Source: UBA4416 sp044340865
Lineage (GTDB): Bacteria; Bacteroidota; Bacteroidia; B-17B0; Aurantibacillaceae
Direction of reading: 5' to 3'
Assembly: GCA_044340865.1 (NCBI GenBank)
Contig: JBIISW010000061.1
Span: 1 to 13,930 of the forward strand
Length of the DNA: 13,930 nt
Within the stretch, counting starts at the first letter, position 1; every line of letters starts with the position of its first letter. Made by a program: the position numbers and the translations under genes. Positions 7,373 through 13,930 of this stretch are shown here, piece after piece. The notes below the pieces were generated by a model. That model searched no databases. It worked only from the letters and a program-made list of their open reading frames with translations, and had not been told where the DNA came from.

Positions 7373-9913
7373 TTAAAATTCAAAATTTATTTGTCCGTCT
7401 TTATCTTTAAAGTTTGATGGATCTAATTTTTCCATCGCTCTTCGATGCAACTCCATTGGCGACATTCCATTTTCACCTATACTTTCATCTTCTTCTATAT
7501 CATCCATGGCAATTTCCTCCGATGCCCTCAAATTAATTTCTTTGACTTTATAAGAGGTCAATTTTTTTCCTTTCGCTTTCATATTAACCAATGGCGCGAA
7601 CTCTACTAAATTAATCGCTTCATCTGCAATCTCTTTATCTTTTTCTTTACCAAACTTCATGTCGATGATTGGTAAAATTTGAGATGTTATTAATTCAATT
7701 CTAGAATTTTCATGCTCAGTAATTAGTAACGTTTTTGAAGCTATATTTTCTGGCTTAAATCGTTTCGTGATGTAAGATTTACTTTCTCCATCAAAATAAA
7801 CACACGACATGATTTGTTCTGAATAATATTTTTCAATTAATACAGTGTCATCATCAAAATGATTTAAAATATCATAGCTATACAAGCGATAAAACCCCTT
7901 ACTTGTTACTGTAACAATTTTATCATCCCCAGAAAATTTACCTAAATATGTTCCTTTGTTATCTTTATTTAAACGATTAACAGCATCATCAAACCAATAA
8001 TCTTCAGCAGCTAAGGTTGAAGCACCTTTTTGCTTTAGCAATACTTTTTTAACCGCATATTTGGTTACAATATTTCCGGTTGAACTTCTTCCTTTAACTG
8101 GAATTTCAGAAAAATCGGTATCAATTTCAAACTTACGTAAACCCGGTGTTGGCTTTAATATAACCTGAATTTTCTCAGCTTCACCATTTGGATTAATTGT
8201 AAACCAATGCACATAAGAATTTGGCGTGCCTTTGGTCAAATCATATTCTTTTTCGCGTGTAATGCCAGTTACATTAAATCGCTTAATAAATGTAATTCCT
8301 TTTGGTCCATCTGTATAAATCATGTTATACGTTGTACGCTCATCATTCTTTTTGAAAATAGCAATGTATAATATATCTTTTCCAACAAATGTTTCATCTT
8401 TTTTCAAACTGGTACCAACAAAGCCTTCTGCCCTATTCATATACAATTTTTCATTTGCCATCACAACCTGAGTTGCAATAATGGTTTCCAATTGTTTAGT
8501 TTCTGTTTTTCTTTCTCTTCCTGTACCGTATTTCTTTTTCAAATTTTTAAAAAACTCAACGGCATAGTCTATTAAGTTTAATAAATGATTTTTTACAATC
8601 GCAATTTTATCATCTAAATCTTTCATGTGTTCCTCAGCTTTAATGCTATCAAAGCGAGTAATACGAATCATTGGTATTTGAGTTAAACGGCCTAAATCCT
8701 CATCTGAAATATCTCTAATTAATTTCTTTTTATGTGGTTTAAAGCACTCATATAAATAGTCGAATAAAGTTTCTTTATTCGAATATTTTTTAAAATCAAT
8801 GTACATTTCTTCTTTAATAAAAATTTTCTCTAAAGAGGAGAAGTGCCATTTTTCTTCTAATTCTCGTTGTTCAATTTCAAGTTCTCTCTTGATTAAAGCA
8901 AGCGTTTGATTTGTTGATATTTTTAATATTTCGCTAACCCCAACAAATCTTGGTCTTTCATTCTCAATAATACATGCATTCGGAGAAATACTTAATTCGC
9001 AATTTGTAAAGGCATACAGTGCATCAATGGTTTTATCAGGAGAAATACCAGGTTGAAGATGGATTAAAATTTCAACGTTCTCTGATGTATTATCTTCAAC
9101 TTTTTTAATTTTAATTTTACCCTTATCATTAGCAGCAATAATAGAATCTATTAATGAACTTGTTGTTGTGCTAAATGGAATTTCTGTTATAATTAATGTT
9201 TTAGAATTAAGTTCCTTGACGCGAGCTCTAATTTTAATTTTTCCGCCACGCAATCCATCTTTGTATTCACTAAAATCAGCAATTCCGCCCGTAATAAAAT
9301 CTGGAAAAATAGATACTTTTCTACCTCTTAATATTTGAATAGATGCATCAATGAGTTCACAAAAATTATGTGGTAAAATTTTAGTTGCTAAACCTACTGC
9401 AATACCTTCAACTCCTTGAGCTAATACAAGAGGGAATTTAACTGGTAACGTAATAGGTTCTTTGTTTCGTCCATCATAACTTAATCCCCAGTTTGTCGTT
9501 TTAGGATTAAAAACAACTTCTTGGCCAAATTTAGATAAACGCGCTTCAATATATCTTGGTGCAGCAGCACTGTCGCCTGTAAATATATTTCCCCAATTCC
9601 CTTGACAATCAATTAATAAATCTTTTTGTCCCAAGGCTACTAAAGCATCACCAATACTAGCATCACCATGCGGATGATATTTCATGGTGTTACCAATTAA
9701 GTTTGCCACCTTATTGTAACGTCCATCTTCTAATTCCCACATACTGTGCATGATTCTACGTTGCACAGGTTTTAATCCATCTTCCATGGCAGGAACGGCT
9801 CGTTCCAAAATGACATAGGATGCGTAATCAACAAACCAATTTTTAAACATGCCTGAAACATGTTTTATGGTACTCAATTCATTATGATTTTCTGTATTAT
9901 TCTCTTCCATCAT
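7373..9913 (-). CDS. parC: DNA topoisomerase IV subunit A (ParC)
   Basis: This 846-aa protein is the breakage-reunion subunit of topoisomerase IV; with ParE it decatenates daughter chromosomes. The winged-helix domain (about 25-160) has PAMEDGLKPVQRRIMHSM (41-58), the helix KYHPHGDASIGDA (78-90), the QGNWGNIFTGDSAAAPRY segment and catalytic Tyr121, preceded by Arg120. The tower region follows (LPVKFPLVLAQGVEGIAVGLAT, 156-177), then a coiled coil (about 340-470). The C-terminal beta-pinwheel (about 500-790) lacks the canonical GyrA box QRRGGKG and shows only a degenerate form, KGRSSTGNIV (607-616), which favours ParC over GyrA. The adjacent parE fragment supports the same call. An acidic stretch (799-812) and a tail ending INFEF close the protein. 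Two ATG codons are adjacent at the start (MMEE); either could be used. The position equivalent to E. coli ParC Ser80 is Ala85, with Asp89 at the Glu84 position. Confidence 0.95.
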   Translation of the reverse strand: MMEENNTENHNELSTIKHVSGMFKNWFVDYASYVILERAVPAMEDGLKPVQRRIMHSMWELEDGRYNKVANLIGNTMKYHPHGDASIGDALVALGQKDLLIDCQGNWGNIFTGDSAAAPRYIEARLSKFGQEVVFNPKTTNWGLSYDGRNKEPITLPVKFPLVLAQGVEGIAVGLATKILPHNFCELIDASIQILRGRKVSIFPDFITGGIADFSEYKDGLRGGKIKIRARVKELNSKTLIITEIPFSTTTSSLIDSIIAANDKGKIKIKKVEDNTSENVEILIHLQPGISPDKTIDALYAFTNCELSISPNACIIENERPRFVGVSEILKISTNQTLALIKRELEIEQRELEEKWHFSSLEKIFIKEEMYIDFKKYSNKETLFDYLYECFKPHKKKLIRDISDEDLGRLTQIPMIRITRFDSIKAEEHMKDLDDKIAIVKNHLLNLIDYAVEFFKNLKKKYGTGRERKTETKQLETIIATQVVMANEKLYMNRAEGFVGTSLKKDETFVGKDILYIAIFKKNDERTTYNMIYTDGPKGITFIKRFNVTGITREKEYDLTKGTPNSYVHWFTINPNGEAEKIQVILKPTPGLRKFEIDTDFSEIPVKGRSSTGNIVTKYAVKKVLLKQKGASTLAAEDYWFDDAVNRLNKDNKGTYLGKFSGDDKIVTVTSKGFYRLYSYDILNHFDDDTVLIEKYYSEQIMSCVYFDGESKSYITKRFKPENIASKTLLITEHENSRIELITSQILPIIDMKFGKEKDKEIADEAINLVEFAPLVNMKAKGKKLTSYKVKEINLRASEEIAMDDIEEDESIGENGMSPMELHRRAMEKLDPSNFKDKDGQINFEF

Positions 9914-9932
9914 TATTTATTCAACTAAATAA

Positions 9933-9940
9933 CAAATATA
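9933..9940 (-). promoter_or_regulatory. Candidate Bacteroidota -7 promoter box for parC
   Basis: On the minus strand this reads TATATTTG, a full TAnnTTTG match, 19 nt from the first ATG. At the expected -33 distance (complement of 9960-9964) there is TTTCG, a weak match to TTTG. The 107-bp gap between the upstream LPP20-type gene and parC is the second largest in the window, which fits an independent parC transcript. Confidence 0.45.
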
Positions 9941-10020
9941 CATTAAGCGTCGAGTAATTCGAAATGAATTTTAAGTAAAAAACGCATAGATATTCACAAA
10001 TAACCTTTTATAAATAATTG

Positions 10021-11421
10021 CTAATACACAATTAATTTACGCTTTAGAAAGAAAAGACTTTCTTTCAACTTTGCTTTTAATTTATCCGATTGATACGCAT
10101 TAAATCCAGCAATTTCAATAGAATTACCATATCCATAAATATCAGACAACTCACTTTCGTATACTAATTCAGCAGTTTGAGCGTACCTTAAAGAAAGCTT
10201 TATGGATAAATAGGAAAGTTGAACACTATAAGTGGCATTTAAAATATCCGAACTGATATCTTTTTGAGTATTAGCATCTACATCAATAATGAAATCAGCT
10301 AATTCTTTTTGCTCAACCAATTTAATCTCGTCACCAACAAATTTTGACTTGATTATAGGTTCGATTATTTTTTGTTGATTGAGTTTGTTATTATTCTTTT
10401 CACGACATGAAATATAGACTGAAATGACATTTACCCTTGCAAATGCTTTCAATTGAGATGTTTCTATAAATTGTTTTAATAAAAACAAAGATGACTTGCT
10501 AACGCTATCATTCGCCATCAAACCTTCTATATCAGGATTTAAAACAAAATAAACTTCTTGATTAAGTGGCTTAACTTTTTTCACATTAATTTCAATGTCT
10601 CCATTCTTATTGGTAGCAGCAGTTTCTGAAACTTTTATATTTTCATTGTCAGATTTTACTTTAAATGGAAAATCAATTAAACTACCCTTCCCTTTAATTG
10701 CTACTTTATATACTAATGGCTTATAGCTTGGCTGATAAGGCTTTAAAACCGAAACTGTTTTGGATGGTACAATTGAAATACTTTGAATTTGACCTTGAAT
10801 GATATTGGATAACTCAAAAATATTTTTGACTTTATTCGTTGATTCAAAATTAACTTCTTCGTTTAAATAGGGACTCAATATACCAAATGCTTGAATTCGT
10901 TTTTTTAAACTACCAGTAAAATTTCCATTTTTTTCATCTTCAAAAGAAATATTAATGATATTAACAGCTTTAGCAATGGCTTGTTGTTTTTTTTGAAGTT
11001 TTCTGTTTTCGTATTCCGCTTTATCTAATTCATAATACAACCAATATTGTTTGTCATTTTCATAACTGTCAATTAATTTAAAACCCTCAATATTATCATT
11101 ACTACTCAGTTTAATTAATGAATTATAATTTTCATTAAATTGATTATTATTTTGAACGGTATATAAAATTGAATTAGTTGAAATATCAACTTTAATCTCT
11201 GAACTCAAATCAAATAAAGCGTTTTTTTTAGCTTCACTTTGATAATTAGCATTACTTAATTTATCGGCAAACCCAACACCAATAAATTTAAATGAATTAA
11301 CGGGTCTTTTTGTTACCCAATTTGGTGCGAAGATTTGAGTTTCAGTTTGCGATACAAGTAAATGACTTAATACAAATAAGTAAAAAAGTAACAAATGTTT
11401 ATGTATAACGACAACCTTCAT
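10021..11421 (-). CDS. Secreted LPP20-type domain protein with long C-terminal extension, function unknown
   Basis: The product is 466 aa with a Sec signal peptide (residues 1-25, hydrophobic LLLFYLFVLSHLLVS). There is no lipobox cysteine, so it is predicted to be periplasmic or surface-exposed and not lipidated. Residues about 33-150 match the LPP20 lipoprotein pattern: APNWVTKRP, then FIGVGFADK, a helix of EAKKNALFDLSSEIKV type (63-78), and YWLYYELDKAEYE (126-138). The same pattern occurs in the 192-aa lipoprotein at 12857-13435, suggesting paralogous domains. Residues about 215-300 are beta-rich and could form an immunoglobulin-like module (GKGSLIDFPFKVKS... VYFVLNPD). The last 170 residues contain ADFIIDVDANTQ (375-386) and YSVQLSYLSIKLSLRYAQTAELVYESEL (398-425), which resembles the strand layout of CsgG/LpoB/FlgT-like envelope proteins; that is inference. 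The start lies 2 nt after the upstream gene's stop, so the pair is co-translated or at least co-transcribed. The specific role is unknown. Confidence 0.75.
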   Translation of the reverse strand: MKVVVIHKHLLLFYLFVLSHLLVSQTETQIFAPNWVTKRPVNSFKFIGVGFADKLSNANYQSEAKKNALFDLSSEIKVDISTNSILYTVQNNNQFNENYNSLIKLSSNDNIEGFKLIDSYENDKQYWLYYELDKAEYENRKLQKKQQAIAKAVNIINISFEDEKNGNFTGSLKKRIQAFGILSPYLNEEVNFESTNKVKNIFELSNIIQGQIQSISIVPSKTVSVLKPYQPSYKPLVYKVAIKGKGSLIDFPFKVKSDNENIKVSETAATNKNGDIEINVKKVKPLNQEVYFVLNPDIEGLMANDSVSKSSLFLLKQFIETSQLKAFARVNVISVYISCREKNNNKLNQQKIIEPIIKSKFVGDEIKLVEQKELADFIIDVDANTQKDISSDILNATYSVQLSYLSIKLSLRYAQTAELVYESELSDIYGYGNSIEIAGFNAYQSDKLKAKLKESLFFLKRKLIVY

Positions 11422-11423
11422 TT

Positions 11424-12794
11424 CTATCTTAAAATATAATTTGTTAAGGTGTTATAAAAAAAATCAACTGCTTTATTATTTGCAGATGTTTTTAAATCTG
11501 AAAATGATTTTAATTCTTTCCTATTATTAAATCCGGCTCTCCAGTTAGATGGATTGTATTGGTTAACTGGCATTGTAATTCCAGGATTATATGGAAAAAA
11601 ATTATATGGATTAAAATTTACAGTAGTACCGTTTGGAAGATTTCTTCCACGTGTAAATTCATAATAATCAATATTATCAATACCATCGCAGGTTTGACTT
11701 TGCGATGTAACTAATTGATTAGTATTTGCATCAATTAATTTATACTTAAAATCAAATGAGTAAACTCGTCTACCCCTTACTTGATTGTATGGCTGAGGCT
11801 TAAATTCAGTTACTAAAATGGTATCTCGACGTGTTACAATTTTTTCGTAGCAAATAGATGATGATCTCGTAATAGGTGTTTCTATTTCTTTTTTACTCGT
11901 TACATCAAATGCATAAAAATAATCTGCGCCAGTTGCTTTTTTAATGGCTTGTATTAAATCAATATTTCCAACATTTGAAATATCACTCATCGCTGGCATA
12001 AATAAAAAAGGCGTGTTATTGATTAATTTCACCTTATCGTTATTTTGATAAGATAATTCGATGAAGCTATTTAAGAGTTGATCTTCAATGTCTTTTTCGG
12101 ATGAATTTTTGGGTTCAAAAATGATAAAAGTTTTCTTTTGTAAGTCAATCGTCAATTCCAAAAGTTCTTTAGCGTCTTTATAGTTAACAGATATAGAATT
12201 TATCTTTATTAAGTTAGTTTGCGCTGATTTGTAATTCTTAAACTCCATTTCTCTAATAGCAATTAGATAAAGTGGTTCGCAATTCGCAATGATTTCTAAA
12301 TCGTTGGTGTTTTTATAATTAGAGTTGTATTTTTTAATTTTACTAATGCTTTTCAATGCCAAATCAAATTTATTTTGATTCACGCACTCAACTAATTCAG
12401 TGTAATTTTTAGATAGATAAAATTCCAATGCCTTATTATAATCATCTTGATAGGCGCTTGGATAATTTAAGGTTACATTTAAATTAGATGCTTTTTGTGT
12501 AAAGTTTCTTAATCGATCGAATGTTTCTATCGATTGTTCAAACTGTTGTGTGTTGAATTCTCTAAAGAATTCAGACGATAAATTATTGATATGCTTTTGA
12601 CCAACCTCTTTCAATTTAATACGAGCGTCAGTGTTACTTTTTTTTCTTTCTAATGATTCAAAATAATACTCGGCAGCTTCACTTACAAGTCCTTGTTTTT
12701 CTAATCTTTCGGCTGCTTTAAAATACTTTTTAGACCCAGTGCAAGACACAAGCCAAAAACTAATTGCTAACAGTATGTATACGAGTGATTTTAT
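11424..12794 (-). CDS. Helical-repeat lipoprotein with CsgG/LpoB-like C-terminal half, function unknown; non-standard start
   Basis: The first conventional start is GTG at 12749, which would give 441 aa beginning MSCTGSKK. The frame, however, is open upstream to 12839, and residues encoded from 12794 read KSLVYILLAISFWLVSC after the start codon: a textbook lipoprotein signal with lipobox LVSC. GTG sits only two codons before that cysteine, so it cannot be the start of an exported form. No ATG, GTG or TTG precedes the signal; ATA at 12794 (456 aa) or ATT at 12797 are the best-placed codons. In numbering from GTG, residues 5-205 are helical with TPR-like spacing (YFKAAERLEKQGLVSEAAEYYFESLE and similar units). 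Residues 207-360 alternate strands and helices, with ATGADYFYAFDVTSK (272-286) and DFKYKLIDANTNQLVTS (333-349), patterns seen in the CsgG/LpoB/TolB-N class. Residues 371-405 are rich in N, P, Y and F. It lies 2 nt upstream of the LPP20-type gene. Probably anchored by lipid in the periplasm or outer membrane; its function is not known. Confidence 0.75.
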   Translation of the reverse strand: MKSLVYILLAISFWLVSCTGSKKYFKAAERLEKQGLVSEAAEYYFESLERKKSNTDARIKLKEVGQKHINNLSSEFFREFNTQQFEQSIETFDRLRNFTQKASNLNVTLNYPSAYQDDYNKALEFYLSKNYTELVECVNQNKFDLALKSISKIKKYNSNYKNTNDLEIIANCEPLYLIAIREMEFKNYKSAQTNLIKINSISVNYKDAKELLELTIDLQKKTFIIFEPKNSSEKDIEDQLLNSFIELSYQNNDKVKLINNTPFLFMPAMSDISNVGNIDLIQAIKKATGADYFYAFDVTSKKEIETPITRSSSICYEKIVTRRDTILVTEFKPQPYNQVRGRRVYSFDFKYKLIDANTNQLVTSQSQTCDGIDNIDYYEFTRGRNLPNGTTVNFNPYNFFPYNPGITMPVNQYNPSNWRAGFNNRKELKSFSDLKTSANNKAVDFFYNTLTNYILR

Positions 12795-12808
12795 AATGTG
12801 ATGTATTA

Positions 12809-12841
12809 AAGCAAAAGCATCTAATTTAGATGCTTTTGCTT
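12809..12841 (-). terminator. Perfect 16-bp inverted repeat, probable terminator or attenuator
   Basis: AAGCAAAAGCATCTAA (12809-12824) and its exact reverse complement (12826-12841) flank a single base, so the folded RNA would have about a 15-bp stem and a 3-nt loop. It begins 15 nt after the stop of the small LPP20 lipoprotein. Like many Bacteroidota terminators it carries AAAAGC...GCTTTT within the stem, but the T-run after it in the minus direction is short (TTT then AATAC), so partial readthrough into the next gene is plausible. It is nearly symmetrical and could act in either direction. Confidence 0.65.
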
Positions 12842-12856
12842 AATTTATTCATTTAA

Positions 12857-13435
12857 TTATTTTCCTTCTTCACCTAATTTTTTCATTTCAGCGTCAAAAA
12901 TTTGTTGAAATTTTTGTTTATCGTAATCTAATTTTAATTTAGCATCGTTAGAAATTTTTTGATCCATTTTATCAAAAACTTCTTTTTTACCTGCTTCAAT
13001 CGCCATCCAATACGTATAAGACCCGTCTGACTCTTTGAAAATTTTCTCTCCGATTTCTTTTACATTTGACAATTGCATATTTACCACCTCACGAGCTAAC
13101 TCTTCAAATTTATTTTCAAATTCTTGAGCAGCGCCAACTGTTCTTTGATTCGTGTATTGATCTGTTACTCGTTTAATTGTTGCTTGTATGTTTCCTGCCA
13201 TTTCAGCTCTAGCATTTTGAAATGCAATCTTTTTAGCTGTTGCTAAATCAGGAGATTTACCTAATTGTTTAGCTCTGAAATAATTTTCATCACTACGGTA
13301 TTCTTTACCACTAAATGGCACAGAAATTTCTACAGCACCTGTTTCTTTTTGAACTGGTAATGCTTTTTTTGATTTACAACTTACTGTTGCCATCAATACA
13401 AAAGCTGGTATTACTAAATAATTAATTGTTTTCAT
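12857..13435 (-). CDS. Small LPP20-family-like lipoprotein
   Basis: The product is 192 aa with a lipoprotein signal: MKTINYLVIPAFVLMATVSC, lipobox TVSC with Cys20, followed by KSKK. The mature part resembles the LPP20 family, named from a Helicobacter pylori outer-membrane lipoprotein: GKEYRSDENYFRAKQLGKS (44-62), a helix DLATAKKIAFQNARAEMAGNI starting at residue 63, and YTYWMAIEAGKKEVFDKM (about 140-157). The C-terminal 35 residues are strongly charged and helical (KLKLDYDKQKFQQIFDAEMKKLG). The same domain pattern recurs in the protein encoded at 10021-11421. It lies 80 bp downstream of parE and is followed by a hairpin. The lipidated form is expected in the periplasm or outer membrane; residue K21 after the cysteine does not decide between them. 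LPP20-type proteins include flagellar FlgP-like proteins, but no flagellar gene is present here, so its role is unknown. Confidence 0.82.
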   Translation of the reverse strand: MKTINYLVIPAFVLMATVSCKSKKALPVQKETGAVEISVPFSGKEYRSDENYFRAKQLGKSPDLATAKKIAFQNARAEMAGNIQATIKRVTDQYTNQRTVGAAQEFENKFEELAREVVNMQLSNVKEIGEKIFKESDGSYTYWMAIEAGKKEVFDKMDQKISNDAKLKLDYDKQKFQQIFDAEMKKLGEEGK

Positions 13436-13468
13436 GGTTTTTGTTTTTTAATTGTTAGTTATGTTATT

Positions 13469-13476
13469 CGAATATA
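13469..13476 (-). promoter_or_regulatory. Weak -7-like box upstream of the small LPP20 lipoprotein
   Basis: On the minus strand this is TATATTCG, one mismatch from TAnnTTTG, 33 nt before the ATG. A TTTTGG at the complement of 13491-13496 lies about 15 nt upstream, shorter than the usual 19. The gene may instead be read from the parE transcript. Confidence 0.25.
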
Positions 13477-13515
13477 TATCAATTGGTATTCCAAAAAATA
13501 AAAATACTAATTTTT

Positions 13516-13930
13516 TTAACCTATTTTAACCAATTCTTCCTCCACATCTTTTTCAATTCGTAGATTTTGAATGATAAATTCTTGTCGGTCTTGCGTGTTT
13601 TTACCCATATAGTAATTTAATAACTCATGGATAGATGCTTTTTGATCGAGTAAAACTGGTTCTAAGCGAATGTCTTTGCCAATAAAATGCTTGAACTCAT
13701 CCGGAGAAATTTCTCCTAAACCCTTAAATCTCGTTATTTCAGGCTTTGGACCAAGCTTTGAAATAGCAGCCATTCGTTCTGCATCACTATAACAATACGC
13801 TGTTTCTTTTTTATTTCTAACCCTAAATAAAGGAGTTTGCAAAATAAAAACATGTCCATTTTTTACTAAATCTGGAAAAAACTGTAAAAAGAAAGTGAGT
13901 AATAATAATCGAATGTGCATACCATCTACA
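13516..13930 (-). CDS. parE: DNA topoisomerase IV subunit B, C-terminal fragment (ParE, N-terminus outside the window)
   Basis: The frame runs from the window edge to TAA at 13516-13518 and covers about 138 residues. It opens with VDGMHIRLLLLTFFLQFFPDL, the end of the TOPRIM metal-binding motif DxDVDGxHI of type II topoisomerase B subunits, so the ATG inside this motif is not a start. The diagnostic TRFKGLGEISPDEF segment follows, then the closing helices (LLDQKASIHELLNYYMGKNTQDRQEFI). ParE supplies the ATPase and TOPRIM functions; the visible part is only the ParC-contacting end of the TOPRIM domain. There is no large insertion as found in GyrB of some proteobacteria. GyrB is the only alternative; the same-strand parC 3.6 kb downstream favours ParE. 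Confidence 0.9.
   Translation of the reverse strand, partial: VDGMHIRLLLLTFFLQFFPDLVKNGHVFILQTPLFRVRNKKETAYCYSDAERMAAISKLGPKPEITRFKGLGEISPDEFKHFIGKDIRLEPVLLDQKASIHELLNYYMGKNTQDRQEFIIQNLRIEKDVEEELVKIG

Noticed and set aside
7373..9913. DNA gyrase subunit A
   Set aside because: No canonical GyrA box is present in the C-terminal domain, and the neighbouring B-subunit gene fits ParE.
12747..12749. GTG as the true start of the helical-repeat lipoprotein
   Set aside because: It lies two codons before the lipobox cysteine and would discard a complete in-frame signal peptide.
12857..13435. Flagellar FlgP-like protein
   Set aside because: The similarity is only to the broad LPP20 class and no flagellar gene occurs in the window.
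13918..13920. ATG as the start of a separate 134-aa gene
   Set aside because: The ATG falls inside the VDGMHIR TOPRIM motif of ParE and the frame continues to the window edge, so the gene is a fragment, not a small complete gene.
1..13930. Mobile element, CRISPR array, phage genes, tRNA or rRNA
   Set aside because: No transposase or integrase frame, no regularly spaced repeats, no terminal inverted repeats and no RNA-gene signature were seen.

Overview
The window is a low-GC stretch in which every recognisable gene lies on the minus strand, so transcription runs from high to low coordinates. The features point to a Gram-negative member of the Bacteroidota, probably a flavobacterium-like or sphingobacterium-like lineage. 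They are: a topoisomerase IV ParC with the bacteroidetal HPHGDASIGDA quinolone region; a DUF4369-thioredoxin lipoprotein; a large secreted M1 peptidase; lipid A/Kdo genes; lipoprotein signals of the form MKxxx...C; few Shine-Dalgarno sites; and TAnnTTTG-type -7 promoter boxes. I cannot name a genus.

Layout in transcription order. (1) 13930-13516 is the 3' end of parE (topoisomerase IV subunit B), cut by the window edge. (2) 13435-10021 holds three exported proteins of unknown function: a small LPP20-type lipoprotein, a helical-repeat lipoprotein with a C-terminal half that resembles the CsgG/LpoB class, and a second LPP20-type protein with a long C-terminal extension. A perfect 16-bp inverted repeat separates the first from the other two. 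(3) 9913-7373 is parC, with its own promoter-like sequence. (4) 7321-6065 is waaA (Kdo transferase). (5) 5947-973 is a tight cluster: a DUF4369-thioredoxin lipoprotein, an M1 metallopeptidase with a probable outer-membrane barrel tail, and lpxH, with 5 nt and then a TAATG overlap between them. (6) 925-1 is a polysaccharide flippase cut by the left edge.

How it fits together. parE and parC supply chromosome decatenation. waaA, lpxH and the flippase serve lipid A, inner core and surface polysaccharide synthesis. The thioredoxin lipoprotein and M1 peptidase act outside the cytoplasm. The trio between parE and parC looks like an envelope-located module unrelated to DNA topology.

The two most interesting points are in that trio. 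It combines two LPP20 domains with a CsgG/LpoB-like protein. Its middle gene encodes a complete lipoprotein signal peptide but has no ATG, GTG or TTG able to start it; the best starts are ATA or ATT. No insertion sequence, CRISPR array, tRNA, rRNA or phage gene was seen, and no gene-free stretch exceeds about 120 bases.
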